A stretch of DNA of 64,000 nt from positions 2,910,501 through 2,974,500 of the forward strand of contig NZ_CP034437.1 of NCBI RefSeq assembly GCF_003952225.1, given 5' to 3'. Below the pieces are notes generated by a model that had not been told where the DNA came from, made no database searches, and saw only the letters and a list, made by a program, of their open reading frames with translations. Below are positions 35,801 to 44,732 of the stretch, in pieces. The stretch's first letter is position 1. Every line of letters starts with the position of its first letter. The position numbers were made by a program, and so were the translations under genes. This DNA comes from Paenibacillus albus. Its GTDB lineage: Bacteria > Bacillota > Bacilli > Paenibacillales > Paenibacillaceae.

Positions 35801-36448
35801 ATGACAGCAGTCAGACAAGATGCCTGGAGTCCAGATGACGATCTCATTCTGGCCGAGGTAACGCTGCGGCATATTCGTGAAGGCAGTACGCAGCTAGCCG
35901 CGTTTGAAGAAGTAGGAGAGCGTATTGGCCGAACCTCGGCCGCCTGCGGATTTCGCTGGAACAGCTGTGTCCGCAAACGCTATGAAGATGCGATACAAAT
36001 TGCAAAGCAGCAGCGCCAGAAGCGGAATTATATGAAGAAACAGACGTACGTCGCTACACCTCATGTGTCCGCAATTAATTTGATCGACACTGACGAGCGT
36101 GCGTACAAGAATGATCCGTTGACCGAAGAATCGTTATCTATTGATACCGTTATCCGGTTTCTGCGTCAATGGAAAGGGACTTACCAGGAGCTTAACCGTC
36201 AAATCAAGACGCTTGAACGCGATCTGCGTGAGAAAGACGAAGAGCTGTATACCCTGCGTGAGCTGAATGAACGGTTGTCGCACGAAGTGAACAATGCGCA
36301 ATCGGATTACCGCGCAGTCAATGATGATTACAAAACATTGATTCAAATTATGGACCGTGCGCGCCGGTTAACGGTGCTGACGGAAGAAGACGATGCAAAA
36401 CCACGCTTCAAAATGGATGCGAACGGCAACCTGGAACGAATTGAATAG
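35801..36448 (+). CDS. rsfA: RsfA-family prespore transcriptional regulator
   Basis: RsfA fine-tunes sigma-F-dependent genes in the forespore. A Myb/SANT-like DNA-binding domain occupies residues 1-70: RQDAWSPDDDLILAEVTLRHI, then FEEVGERIGRTSAACGFRWNS. A central linker and a coiled coil (about 120-190, with YQELNRQIKTLERDLREKDEEL) follow. Start 35801 is set by TTAGGAGG (35783-35790). The in-frame ATG at 35780 overlaps that Shine-Dalgarno and is unlikely. The length is 215 residues. Paralogues such as YlbO share the domain, so the gene name is by family and context. Confidence 0.82.
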   Translation: MTAVRQDAWSPDDDLILAEVTLRHIREGSTQLAAFEEVGERIGRTSAACGFRWNSCVRKRYEDAIQIAKQQRQKRNYMKKQTYVATPHVSAINLIDTDERAYKNDPLTEESLSIDTVIRFLRQWKGTYQELNRQIKTLERDLREKDEELYTLRELNERLSHEVNNAQSDYRAVNDDYKTLIQIMDRARRLTVLTEEDDAKPRFKMDANGNLERIE

Positions 36449-36472
36449 TGCGCCTGTTTGAATGCCGTTCTT

Positions 36473-36514
36473 AAAAATCTCACCGACCCTGTTATAGGAG
36501 CGGCGAGATTTTTT
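36473..36514 (+). terminator. Terminator after rsfA
   Basis: AAAAATCTC (36473-36481) pairs with GAGATTTTT (36505-36513), with a CCG/CGG extension inside. Confidence 0.85.
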
Positions 36515-36583
36515 AGTTTGTATCTGGTACGATGGCACTATACATATCGCTTGAAGCGGAAATAGGGAAGAGGTTGTCAGACG

Positions 36584-37555
36584 TTGAAAATCATAGTTGT
36601 CGGCGCTGGAGCACTCGGCCTGCTCTATGGCGCAAGGCTTGCGCGCGCTGGCGTGGACGTGCTCATGCTTACACAATCGGATGAACAGGCCGAGATGCTG
36701 AATCACGAAGGGATTGCCTTAGTTGAAGCCGAGAATCGCATCAGCCGGATCCCAGTGAAGGCAGCAACCTTGCATGCCTATTCAGCCGGTGGTGATTCAG
36801 CAGGGCTAGTTGAAGGTCGCGGACATGACAAGTTCGATTGGATCTGGCTTGCCGTGAAGCAGGTGCATCTCGATGAAGCGATGCTGACTCAGCTGGCTGC
36901 ACTAGAGCACCGTTGCCAGGCGCCTGTTATTGCTTTGCAGAATGGGATCGGGCATATGGACAAGCTGCGTGCAGCGATGCCGCAAGCGCCGTTATACGCG
37001 GCCGTCACGACTGAAGGAGCGCTGCGAACAGACGGACATACAGTGCAACATACGGGAAACGGGAGCTTCATGGTCGGCATCTGGCCGAAAAGTGGCGAAA
37101 AACCGAGTAAAACTCAAAAAATGTTACTAAAAACGATGCAAGGTGCAGGAATTGAACTAATTCTGTCGAATGAGATTGAGAATCGAGTTTTCCATAAATT
37201 GCTCATTAATGCGGTAATAAACCCGCTTACGGCGATATTCGGCGTACGAAACGGCGACCTGCCGCTCGATCCGCAGCGCAGACGATTAATGGAGGCGCTT
37301 CATGTCGAGAGCGAGGGTATTCTGCTCGCTTCCGGAATGGTAAGCGAAGGTGATAGCTGGCAGCGCATGCTTCAGATTTGCGAAGCGACTGCCCGTAACG
37401 AATCGTCCATGCTGCGCGATGTGCAGGGAGGCCGAATGACCGAAGTAGAGTGGATCAATGGGGGCATCGTTTCCCTAGCCAAGAAGCGTGTCTTGCCCAC
37501 ACCGATGAATGATGCGATTGTGACGATGATGAACGCGCTTGTGTCGCGTGATTAA
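36584..37555 (+). CDS. panE: 2-dehydropantoate 2-reductase (PanE/ApbA family)
   Basis: This enzyme reduces ketopantoate to pantoate with NADPH in coenzyme A synthesis. The dinucleotide motif VVGAGALGLLYG is at residues 5-16. The catalytic Lys is probably in ENRVFHKLLINAVINPLTA near 205, and the end of the protein shows WINGGIVSLAKK. The start is a TTG at 36584 behind GGGAAGAGG; no closer ATG exists and the family N-terminus requires it. The length is 323 residues. panE followed by a DUF3397 gene and bshC is a common Bacilli order. Confidence 0.9.
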   Translation: MKIIVVGAGALGLLYGARLARAGVDVLMLTQSDEQAEMLNHEGIALVEAENRISRIPVKAATLHAYSAGGDSAGLVEGRGHDKFDWIWLAVKQVHLDEAMLTQLAALEHRCQAPVIALQNGIGHMDKLRAAMPQAPLYAAVTTEGALRTDGHTVQHTGNGSFMVGIWPKSGEKPSKTQKMLLKTMQGAGIELILSNEIENRVFHKLLINAVINPLTAIFGVRNGDLPLDPQRRRLMEALHVESEGILLASGMVSEGDSWQRMLQICEATARNESSMLRDVQGGRMTEVEWINGGIVSLAKKRVLPTPMNDAIVTMMNALVSRD

Positions 37556-37587
37556 TCTTGTTTACAAATGAGAGGGGCGAACTAAGA

Positions 37588-37983
37588 ATGTTATGGATTT
37601 GGGAGAGCGTTAAGCACATCTATGCATTTTTGGCCGTTCTTCCGATTATACCCTTTGTACTCGTTTATTTTGGTTATGCCGCTTATACGGGTGATCGCAA
37701 GCAAGCGTTCCGCATTGCAATGGATGTGACGACTGCGCTGCTCATTGGCTGCGTAGCGGTACTGTTCAATCGTTTATTTAACAGCAATTTCGGACTTTAC
37801 GGAATCTTGCTCGTGCTTCTGCTTGGAGGCGGATTACTCGGCAATGCGCAATATCGGTTGAAAGGCAATGTTGACTTCCGCCGGATTATGCGTGCGATAT
37901 GGCGTCTTGGGTTCTTCGTAATGGCTTTCTGCTATATTATTCTCATGTGTATCGGACTTGGCAAAAGCTTGTTTATGGTATAG
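37588..37983 (+). CDS. DUF3397 membrane protein
   Basis: A 131-residue protein with about four membrane helices, located between panE and bshC, where DUF3397 proteins sit in many Bacilli. ATG 37588 is preferred (GAGAGGGG about 10 nt upstream) over an in-frame TTG at 37558. Readable segments: IYAFLAVLPIIPFVLVYFGY, FGLYGILLVLLLGGGLLG, FRRIMRAIWRLGFFVMAF. Function unknown. A terminator follows. Confidence 0.75.
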   Translation: MLWIWESVKHIYAFLAVLPIIPFVLVYFGYAAYTGDRKQAFRIAMDVTTALLIGCVAVLFNRLFNSNFGLYGILLVLLLGGGLLGNAQYRLKGNVDFRRIMRAIWRLGFFVMAFCYIILMCIGLGKSLFMV

Positions 37984-37996
37984 TGCTTCCTAACTT

Positions 37997-38028
37997 CGTC
38001 CCCCGTATTTGAGGGGGATGTTTTTTTT
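37997..38028 (+). terminator. Terminator after the DUF3397 gene
   Basis: CGTCCCCC (37997-38004) pairs with GGGGGATG (38013-38020) and is followed by eight Ts. Confidence 0.9.
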
Positions 38029-38118
38029 GACGCTGTGCTTTACGTTGTGTACAATGAATGAGAAAAACAGCATTCATTACTAGAACTATAGATCGTGTAA
38101 GAAAGGTAGAGACTGTCC

Positions 38119-39774
38119 ATGAAATTCGAATCTGTACAGCTGCCTTTCGGTCAGCCAATTACCGAAGCATATATAAACAGAAACAACCCGGGTGTCGAAG
38201 CTCTGTTCGGCAGCCATGCCGCTGAAGCGGCACATTGGGAGAAGCGGTTGAACTGGCTGAACAGCCACGCCGACAAGCGGACGACTGCTGATGGTCTCGC
38301 AGATGCATTAGCCCGTTACAATGCAGTCATGAACAACAATCAGCCTGCCGTGAAATCGAATATCGACGCTATTCGAGCTGGCGCGCCAGTTGTTGTAACC
38401 GGTCAGCAGGCGGGACTGTGGACAGGTCCGCTTCTTGTTATACATAAAGCGGTGACGGTTATTGCCGCTGCAAGAGAAGCGGCAAGCAAATTAGGTACGC
38501 CGGTCGTGCCCGTATTCTGGATTGCCGGCGAGGATCATGACTGGGACGAAGCAAACCATGCATACGTGCGAAGCGCGAGTGCGAGTAGTGAAGCTGAGCC
38601 CTCGAAGCTTGGGCGTATCGCAATTAAGCGTCCTAGTGGCGCTAGATCGTCAGTTAGCAGAACCAAGCTTGCGCCGGATGCATGGGCAGATGCCTTGCAG
38701 CATCTGAGCAGAGAGCTGCCGGATACGGAGTTTAAGCCTGAATTGCTCATGCAGCTCGAACAAGCTGCAAAGCAGTCAGAGTCTCTTAGTGATTTGTTTG
38801 CGGCAACAATGGGCTTGCTCTTCGGCAAGTACGGCTTAGTGCTCCTCGATGCCGATGATCCTGTCATCCGCGCCTTGGAAGCGCCGATGTTCGAACAGAT
38901 GATTGCGCGCGGCGACGAGCTTGAAGCAGCCTATACCAGCACTGCAAATGAAGTGAAGGAGCTTGGCTTCAAGCTATCGGCAGATGTAACGCCAGGCAGC
39001 GCGAACCTGTTTATGTTCGATGAAGGTGAACGAGTGCTGCTGCATAAAGAAGATGGCGGCTTCCGCAATCGCAAATCGACGAAGACCTGGTCCATGCCTG
39101 AGCTGCTAGGTATGGCAGCAAACAAGCCGGAGCAGCTCAGCAACAACGTCTTGACGAGACCGATTATGCAGGACTATGTGCTGCCGGTGCTCGCCGTTGT
39201 TCTTGGTCCAGGTGAGATTGCTTACTGGGCGCTGACAGGGCGTGCTTTTCAAGTGCTGGGTATGGAAATGCCGATTGTCGTTCCGCGGATGTCTTATACG
39301 CTTGTGGAACAAACCACTGCGAAGTACATGGCGAAGTTCGAGCTATCGTTCGACGATGTCGCTTACCGTTATGCAGCTCGCCGAGAAGCTTGGTTGAAGG
39401 AGCGGGACGAGCTGGGTATTGAAGCGCGATTCGCTGAAGTTAAGGCACAGCTTCATGCCGTGTATCAGCCTGTGATGGACATGGCTGCTGGGATTGCGCG
39501 AGGGCTGCGCGACCTGTCGGAGACGAATTTGCAGCGCATCGAACGCGAGCTTGCTTATATGGAAGCGAGGACGAAGGATGCGCATGCTCACCGGTTTGAT
39601 ACAGCGCTCAGTCAGATGGACTGGGTTGCCGTATCGCTATGGCCGGACGGCAAGCCACAGGAGCGCGTGATTAACATGGCGGATTTCTGGAACCGCTATG
39701 GTTTGTCCTGGGTAGACAAGCTGCTCGAAGCACCATATAGCAGCCAGGGCGGACACTGGATGATCTATCTATAA
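38119..39774 (+). CDS. bshC: Bacillithiol synthase BshC (putative cysteine ligase)
   Basis: BshC adds cysteine to GlcN-malate, the last step of bacillithiol synthesis. At 551 residues it has family length. The conserved core VVVTGQQAGLWTGPLLVIHK is near residue 92 and VFWIAGEDHDWDEANH near 134, followed by a coiled-coil region and the C-terminal end FWNRYG...GGHWMIYL. In Bacilli bshC usually precedes mraZ and the dcw cluster; here an S-adenosylhomocysteine hydrolase gene, a lipoprotein gene and a small gene intervene. The presence of bshC implies bacillithiol as the thiol buffer. Confidence 0.94.
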   Translation: MKFESVQLPFGQPITEAYINRNNPGVEALFGSHAAEAAHWEKRLNWLNSHADKRTTADGLADALARYNAVMNNNQPAVKSNIDAIRAGAPVVVTGQQAGLWTGPLLVIHKAVTVIAAAREAASKLGTPVVPVFWIAGEDHDWDEANHAYVRSASASSEAEPSKLGRIAIKRPSGARSSVSRTKLAPDAWADALQHLSRELPDTEFKPELLMQLEQAAKQSESLSDLFAATMGLLFGKYGLVLLDADDPVIRALEAPMFEQMIARGDELEAAYTSTANEVKELGFKLSADVTPGSANLFMFDEGERVLLHKEDGGFRNRKSTKTWSMPELLGMAANKPEQLSNNVLTRPIMQDYVLPVLAVVLGPGEIAYWALTGRAFQVLGMEMPIVVPRMSYTLVEQTTAKYMAKFELSFDDVAYRYAARREAWLKERDELGIEARFAEVKAQLHAVYQPVMDMAAGIARGLRDLSETNLQRIERELAYMEARTKDAHAHRFDTALSQMDWVAVSLWPDGKPQERVINMADFWNRYGLSWVDKLLEAPYSSQGGHWMIYL

Positions 39775-39827
39775 TGACAAATATAGAAGTTTAGCAATGG
39801 ATGAAGGAAAGGATGCTGATTGGAACC

Positions 39828-41096
39828 ATGACAGTGAACGCGAAAGAAAACAGTATCGTTAGAGATATGGCGCTTGCGCCGGAAGGCCATCTGAAGATTG
39901 ACTGGGTTGCGGCACATATGCCGGTGCTGAACCGTATCCGTGAGCAATTCGAAAAAGAGCAGCCTTTCAAAGGTCTCAAGGTTGCCATCTCGCTGCACTT
40001 GGAAGCAAAAACAGCTTATTTGGCGAAAGTCGTGCAAGCTGGCGGCGCAGAAGTAACGATTACAGGCAGCAACCCGCTCTCCACGCAAGACGATGTATGT
40101 GCGGCGCTTGTAGAAGATGGCATTACCGTATTCGCCAAGTACAATCCGGAGCCGGAAGAGTACAAGTCATTGCTTGTTAAAGCACTAGAAACGAAACCGG
40201 ACCTTATTATTGATGACGGCGGCGATTTCGTATCGATCCTCCACGCAGAGCGTCCCGATCTGATGGAGAACATTCGCGGCGGCGCCGAAGAGACAACGAC
40301 AGGCATTCTTCGCTTGAAAGCGATGGAGAAGGACGGTTCGCTCAGCTTCCCGATGGTTGCCGTGAACGATGCGTTCTGTAAGTACTTGTTCGACAACCGT
40401 TACGGTACAGGACAATCCGTGTGGGATGGCATTAACCGGACGACGAACCTTGTTGTAGCAGGCAAAACAGTTGTTGTTGTCGGCTATGGCTGGTGCGGTA
40501 AAGGCGTAGCGATGCGTGCAAAAGGACTTGGTGCGCAAGTTATCGTAACCGAGATTGATGCGATTCGTGCTGTAGAGGCCTACATGGATGGCTTCACGGT
40601 TCTGCCAATGAAAGAAGCTGCTAAGCATGGTGATTTCTTCGTAACGGTAACAGGCAATCGCGACGTTATTCGTGGCGAGCATTACGAAGTGATGAAGGAT
40701 GGCGCGATTCTGTCGAACGCAGGCCACTTCGACGTCGAAGTGAACAAGCCGGAGCTCGAAGCGCTGTCGAAGAACAAGCGCGTTGTGCGCCGCAACATCG
40801 AGGAGTATCAATTGAAGGACGGACGCAGCATCTACTTGCTGGCTGAAGGCCGCTTGGTTAACCTCGCAGCAGGCGATGGCCATCCAGCAGAGATTATGGA
40901 TATGACATTCGCGCTGCAAGCGATGTCGCTCAAATATGTGAACGACAACTACAAGACAATCGGCAAAAAAGTCGTTAATGTGCCGTATGAGCTCGATGAG
41001 CAGGTGGCTCGCTACAAGCTTGAAGCGATTGGCACTGGCATCGACAAGCTGACGGACGAGCAGGTTGCTTACCTTGACAGCTGGCAAGAGCATTAA
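39828..41096 (+). CDS. ahcY: Adenosylhomocysteinase (S-adenosylhomocysteine hydrolase)
   Basis: AhcY reversibly splits S-adenosylhomocysteine into adenosine and homocysteine with bound NAD. Signatures: [15 protein letters not shown] near residue 54, [37 protein letters not shown], the NAD motif [13 protein letters not shown] (GxGxxG) near 217, and the end region. Start 39828 gives 422 residues; ATGs at 39801 and 39813 are in frame, and which is used is not certain. It lies 53 nt after bshC without a visible SAH riboswitch. B. subtilis uses the Pfs/LuxS route instead, so this is a different SAH-recycling strategy or an addition to it. Confidence 0.94.
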   Translation: MTVNAKENSIVRDMALAPEGHLKIDWVAAHMPVLNRIREQFEKEQPFKGLKVAISLHLEAKTAYLAKVVQAGGAEVTITGSNPLSTQDDVCAALVEDGITVFAKYNPEPEEYKSLLVKALETKPDLIIDDGGDFVSILHAERPDLMENIRGGAEETTTGILRLKAMEKDGSLSFPMVAVNDAFCKYLFDNRYGTGQSVWDGINRTTNLVVAGKTVVVVGYGWCGKGVAMRAKGLGAQVIVTEIDAIRAVEAYMDGFTVLPMKEAAKHGDFFVTVTGNRDVIRGEHYEVMKDGAILSNAGHFDVEVNKPELEALSKNKRVVRRNIEEYQLKDGRSIYLLAEGRLVNLAAGDGHPAEIMDMTFALQAMSLKYVNDNYKTIGKKVVNVPYELDEQVARYKLEAIGTGIDKLTDEQVAYLDSWQEH

Positions 41097-41110
41097 GTGA
41101 TGATTATCGA

Positions 41111-41152
41111 AGAGCGTATGGATGCGTGAGCGTCCGTACGTTCTTTTTTTTA
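41111..41152 (+). terminator. Terminator after ahcY
   Basis: A 15-bp stem with three G-U pairs, left arm 41111-41125 and right arm 41130-41144, GTGA loop, followed by a T-run. Confidence 0.93.
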
Positions 41153-41231
41153 TGGCCATGCTGCAACATCTGAAGCAGCTCCGGCGTTTGGTAAATAGGC
41201 AGACAAATACCAAATATAGGGGGGTCATGCT

Positions 41232-42311
41232 ATGAACAGACAGAGAATGAAGTGGCTGGTGTTGATCGGAATTGTTGCCATGCTTACGGGGCTGCTGGCC
41301 GGGTGCTCGGCGAACAGCAACAATGACACGGCATCTGCAAGCACGGACGGCGGGAACGCGAATATGAAGATGATGCGGGCTTCGACGAATAATGCGGCGA
41401 TGGATACGTCTGCAAGCTCTGATACGTCGTCTGATGCAGCGGTCGAACAAAAGTCAGAGTCAGCAGCTCCGGAAGCGGGTACATCGACGGTATCCGGTGA
41501 AGTAGGCGCAGTGGAGGGAAGTGGGGACACAACGGCGCCTGATGAAGGCGTTGACCGGAAAATCATCTACAAAGCGAACGTAAACATGGAAGTGGATAAT
41601 TACGATAAGGCTCAGACGTCGCTTCGGAACTTGATCCATCTCTCCGGCGGTTATTTGCTTAAATTCGCCGATAAGAAGACAACCTCCGAGCTTGGCGGCA
41701 CATATACGGTGAAAGTACCGGCCTCCGGCTTTGACAGCTTCATCACCGAGCTGGAGAAAATGAAGCATGTCAGCTTCGAGAGCAGCGCGCAAGGAACGGA
41801 CGTTACTTCCGAATATGTAGATATGGAAGCGCGGCTGAAAGCTCGTAAAGTGGTAGAGGCAAGGCTGCTCAGCTTCATGGAGAAAGCGACGAAGACAGCG
41901 GATTTGCTGGAGATTTCCAAGCAGCTCGGCGATGTGCAAACGGAGATCGAACGGATTAAAGGCCGTATTCAATATTTGGACAATAACGTTGCGTATTCAA
42001 CAATCGACCTTCGCTTATATCAAGTGCTCGAGGCTGAGCCTCAAGCTGCGAAGGAAGAGCCGAAGTTCGTTCAGCGAATTAAGGATGCTATAAACGGGAG
42101 TACGGATGTGATCTATGCGTTCTTCCAAGGTCTCGTTGTCTTCATTGCGGGAGCCATTCCCGTGCTCGTTATCCTCGTCATTTTTGGGATACCGCTCTAT
42201 CTGATGTATAGGAATTACCGTCGTAAGCAGCCTGCTGTCAACGCGGCTAAGCCAGCTGCACCGGATGTGGTGCAATTGGAAGGAAATAAAGATGAGCGCG
42301 ATAACCATTAA
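41232..42311 (+). CDS. DUF4349 lipoprotein
   Basis: A 359-residue lipoprotein: signal peptide ending LLAGC with lipidated C25, then a long Ser/Ala/Thr/Asp-rich linker to about residue 105. The DUF4349 domain follows: KIIYKANVNMEVDNYDKA, GGYLLKFADKKT, GTDVTSEYVDMEARLKARK. A coiled coil and a C-terminal membrane helix (IPVLVILVIFGIPLYLMY, about 315-332) with a basic cytoplasmic tail complete it. The gene has its own Shine-Dalgarno (GGGGGT) and terminators on both sides, so it is probably monocistronic. Function unknown. Confidence 0.88.
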   Translation: MNRQRMKWLVLIGIVAMLTGLLAGCSANSNNDTASASTDGGNANMKMMRASTNNAAMDTSASSDTSSDAAVEQKSESAAPEAGTSTVSGEVGAVEGSGDTTAPDEGVDRKIIYKANVNMEVDNYDKAQTSLRNLIHLSGGYLLKFADKKTTSELGGTYTVKVPASGFDSFITELEKMKHVSFESSAQGTDVTSEYVDMEARLKARKVVEARLLSFMEKATKTADLLEISKQLGDVQTEIERIKGRIQYLDNNVAYSTIDLRLYQVLEAEPQAAKEEPKFVQRIKDAINGSTDVIYAFFQGLVVFIAGAIPVLVILVIFGIPLYLMYRNYRRKQPAVNAAKPAAPDVVQLEGNKDERDNH

Positions 42312-42329
42312 GTTCAAATATGTATTCGA

Positions 42330-42379
42330 AAAAGAGCTGCACCATCAGCCCCCACAAGGCTGACGGCGCAGCTCTTTTT
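42330..42379. terminator. Bidirectional terminator between the DUF4349 gene and the minus-strand small gene
   Basis: AAAAGAGCTGC (42330-42340) pairs with GCAGCTCTTTT (42368-42378); TCAGCC (42345-42350) and GGCTGA (42358-42363) form an inner stem. Confidence 0.93.
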
Positions 42380-42384
42380 GGCGT

Positions 42385-42636
42385 TTAAGCCTGTTTGCGC
42401 TTGCAAGCCGATCGGCCGACTGCTGCCGTCATGGCGCTTCGCTTTGCAATCATCATGCGTTCCTCATCCAACGCTGAACTGAATTTGGAGCAGCTGTAGA
42501 GCGTTAGCAAAGCTTCCTTTGCTGCAGCTTCTGCCTCATTCGCATCGCCGAGTAAATAGAGCGAAACCTGAAATACAAGCGGTTCTACGCCCCGTAATAG
42601 CACTATTTTATCGTCTAAGGTAGTGTCGCCAGCCAT
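42385..42636 (-). CDS. Small protein resembling sigma factor region 2
   Basis: An 83-residue protein with a strong Shine-Dalgarno (GGAGGGGGT) before its ATG. The stretch EPLVFQVSLYLLGDANEAEA, followed by AAKEALLTLY, resembles region 2 of ECF-type sigma factors (the lyxxxGdxxeAEdxxqexfl pattern). Region 4 is missing and no second half lies nearby, so it is either a degenerate sigma factor or a small protein derived from one. It stands between the DUF4349 gene and mraZ, transcribed away from the dcw cluster. Function unknown. Confidence 0.62.
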   Translation of the reverse strand: MAGDTTLDDKIVLLRGVEPLVFQVSLYLLGDANEAEAAAKEALLTLYSCSKFSSALDEERMMIAKRSAMTAAVGRSACKRKQA

Positions 42637-42804
42637 GGGCAGACCCCCTCCATGAATGATTCATCCAGCATTTACATTTCTAGTGTACACGAACGAAAGT
42701 ACCAAAAAGTTTCAAAATCGTAACAAGGTTAATCCCGTGAAATATTTTTATAAATCCGGCTAAAGAAGCAGGAATATCCAATTGGGTGGCGAATAGTTCA
42801 AGCT

Positions 42805-42850
42805 AAGTGGTGGAAAGTGGGGCCAAGTGGTGGTTTTGGGGGAAGAGGTG
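42805..42850 (+). promoter_or_regulatory. MraZ operator (10-bp spaced AAGTGG repeats)
   Basis: AAGTGG occurs at 42805-42810, 42815-42820 and 42825-42830, followed by weaker TTTGGG (42835) and GAGGTG (42845), all in exact 10-bp steps. MraZ proteins bind such tandem GTGG/TGGG repeats before their own gene and repress the dcw cluster. Confidence 0.85.
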
Positions 42851-42860
42851 GAGCGGTCAC

Positions 42861-43298
42861 ATGTTTATGGGCGAGTATCAGCATAGCATTGATGAGAAGG
42901 GCCGCATTATCATTCCTGCCAAATTCCGCGAACAGCTTGGTGAACGCTTTGTTGTCACGAGAGGACTGGATAACTGTTTGTTCGTCTATCCTGAGAGTGA
43001 GTGGAGCTTGCTGGAACAGAAGCTGAAGTCGCTGCCGATGATGAAGTCGGACGCGCGGGCATTCTCTCGGTTTTTCTTCTCCGGGGCTACAGAATGTGAG
43101 CTCGACAAACAGGGAAGGGTAAACTTACCGAATACACTTTGTGAATATGCGAAGCTCGATAAGGATTGTATCGTGCTTGGCGTATCGAACCGGGTGGAAA
43201 TTTGGAGCAAACCGATTTGGGAAGGCTACTTCAAACAGTCGGAAGAAACTTTTAATGAAATTGCAGAGAAGTTGGTTGATTTTGATTTTAATTTTTAG
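42861..43298 (+). CDS. mraZ: Transcriptional regulator MraZ
   Basis: MraZ is a double AbrB-fold DNA-binding protein that autoregulates the division/cell-wall cluster. It starts [24 protein letters not shown], the first swapped-hairpin repeat; the second repeat has [25 protein letters not shown] 42861 is selected over an in-frame GTG at 42807 because the latter lies in the operator repeats. GGTGGAGCGG precedes it. The length is 145 residues. rsmH follows after 57 nt. Confidence 0.95.
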   Translation: MFMGEYQHSIDEKGRIIIPAKFREQLGERFVVTRGLDNCLFVYPESEWSLLEQKLKSLPMMKSDARAFSRFFFSGATECELDKQGRVNLPNTLCEYAKLDKDCIVLGVSNRVEIWSKPIWEGYFKQSEETFNEIAEKLVDFDFNF

Positions 43299-43355
43299 CT
43301 CGTTCGTCGTTAAGTGGAAAGTTTACGGCGTCCTTAGGGCCGGGAGGTATACAGC

Positions 43356-44288
43356 ATGTTTCAACATATAACGGTGCTAAGGGAGGAAGCGGTTGATGGA
43401 CTCGCCATCAAGCCGGATGGCATTTATGTGGATTGTACGCTTGGAGGAGCTGGGCATAGCGAGTTGATCGCATCGCGGCTTGGACCGAGCGGGCGGCTAA
43501 TTGCGCTGGATCAGGATGATTGGGCGCTTGACAATGCAAGGATTAGGTTGGCGGCTTATATGGATCGGGTTACGCTCGTGAAGAGCAATTTCCGCTACTT
43601 GGCGCATGTTCTGCGTGATTTAGGCATTGATGGTGTTGACGGAGTTTTGTTTGATCTAGGCGTCTCCAGCCCGCAGCTAGACGAGGGCGAGCGTGGGTTC
43701 AGCTACAATCATGATGCGCCGCTCGATATGCGGATGGATCAAGACGGCATGCTGACAGCTGATGATATTGTTAATACATGGGAAGAACGAGAAATTTCTC
43801 GGATTATTATGGATTATGGCGAGGAGCGCTTCGCGCGTTCTATCGCTCGCAAAATTGTGGCTGCAAGAGAGTCGAAGCCCATTGCCACAACCGGCGAGCT
43901 AGTCGACATTATTAAGACTGCAATCCCTGCTGCTGCCAGAAGAACGGGGCCGCATCCTGCGAAGCGTACGTTTCAAGCTTTGCGAATTGCAGTTAATGAC
44001 GAATTGGGCGCTGAGGAGGAGGGGCTTGCGCAAACGATCGACGTGCTTAATTCCGGAGGCAGAGCGTCAGTCATTACGTTCCATTCCTTGGAAGATCGGA
44101 TTTGCAAGCAGCTATTTGCGAAATTTGTTGAAAGATGCACTTGTCCACCCGATTTTCCGATGTGCGTATGCAGCGGCGGAGGCAAGCTGAAGCTTGTCAA
44201 TCGCAAGCCAATTGTGCCAAGCGAAGCTGAGCTTGAGCAGAATAAGAGAGCGCGTTCGGCAAAACTGAGAATAGCAGAGAAACTTTAA
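43356..44288 (+). CDS. rsmH: 16S rRNA (cytosine-1402-N4)-methyltransferase RsmH (MraW)
   Basis: RsmH methylates N4 of C1402 in the ribosomal P site. Blocks: [13 protein letters not shown], the SAM motif [12 protein letters not shown] (about residues 24-35), [43 protein letters not shown]. At 310 residues it is of normal length. The start follows GGGAGG. Second gene of the dcw cluster. Confidence 0.96.
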   Translation: MFQHITVLREEAVDGLAIKPDGIYVDCTLGGAGHSELIASRLGPSGRLIALDQDDWALDNARIRLAAYMDRVTLVKSNFRYLAHVLRDLGIDGVDGVLFDLGVSSPQLDEGERGFSYNHDAPLDMRMDQDGMLTADDIVNTWEEREISRIIMDYGEERFARSIARKIVAARESKPIATTGELVDIIKTAIPAAARRTGPHPAKRTFQALRIAVNDELGAEEEGLAQTIDVLNSGGRASVITFHSLEDRICKQLFAKFVERCTCPPDFPMCVCSGGGKLKLVNRKPIVPSEAELEQNKRARSAKLRIAEKL

Positions 44289-44319
44289 GGTTCAGCAACC
44301 AAATAAGGAGGATATAGGA

Positions 44320-44721
44320 TTGGCTTACGTGAATGGAAACCTTGCGCTCCAACCGAAGCGTAAAACGGACCCGAAACAGCAGCCGCAGTTTCGCGAGACC
44401 AAAAAAGTCGTCGTACGGCGCAAATCGCTGCCCGTACAAGAGAAGCTGCTGTACATGTTTACGATCCTCGTATGTGTTGTTGTAGCCGGTGTAATCATAT
44501 TTCGTTATGCCCAAATCTATCAGATGGAGCTTCAGATTAAGCAGCTGACGAAGCAGCATGATGAGCTTGTCGTCGATATGGCGGATTTGAAAGCGCAATA
44601 TGAGAAGTTGAATGATCCGCAAAAGGTGCAAGAGTTTGCCAAAGATAATGATATGACAGCAAGTACTCCTATCTTTGTAAGTCCTAAAACAGATACTCCG
44701 CTTGCAAGTGCGAAGAAGTAG
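44320..44721 (+). CDS. ftsL: Cell division protein FtsL
   Basis: FtsL is a bitopic divisome protein of 133 residues: a basic cytoplasmic N-terminus, one membrane helix (LLYMFTILVCVVVAGVIIF, about 43-61) and a periplasm-facing leucine-zipper coiled coil (MELQIKQLTKQHDELVVDMADLK region). A TTG start at 44320 with AAGGAGGAT (44304-44312) upstream is the only reasonable one. Its position between rsmH and pbpB is diagnostic. Confidence 0.9.
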   Translation: MAYVNGNLALQPKRKTDPKQQPQFRETKKVVVRRKSLPVQEKLLYMFTILVCVVVAGVIIFRYAQIYQMELQIKQLTKQHDELVVDMADLKAQYEKLNDPQKVQEFAKDNDMTASTPIFVSPKTDTPLASAKK

Positions 44722-44732
44722 GTGAAGCGGCG

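Noticed and set aside
39775-39827. SAH or SAM riboswitch upstream of ahcY
   Set aside because: Only 53 nt separate ahcY from bshC, too short for these riboswitches, and no motif is seen.
40185-41450. A 421-codon minus-strand open frame across ahcY and the next gene
   Set aside because: It shadows the ahcY coding sequence and crosses a clear terminator.
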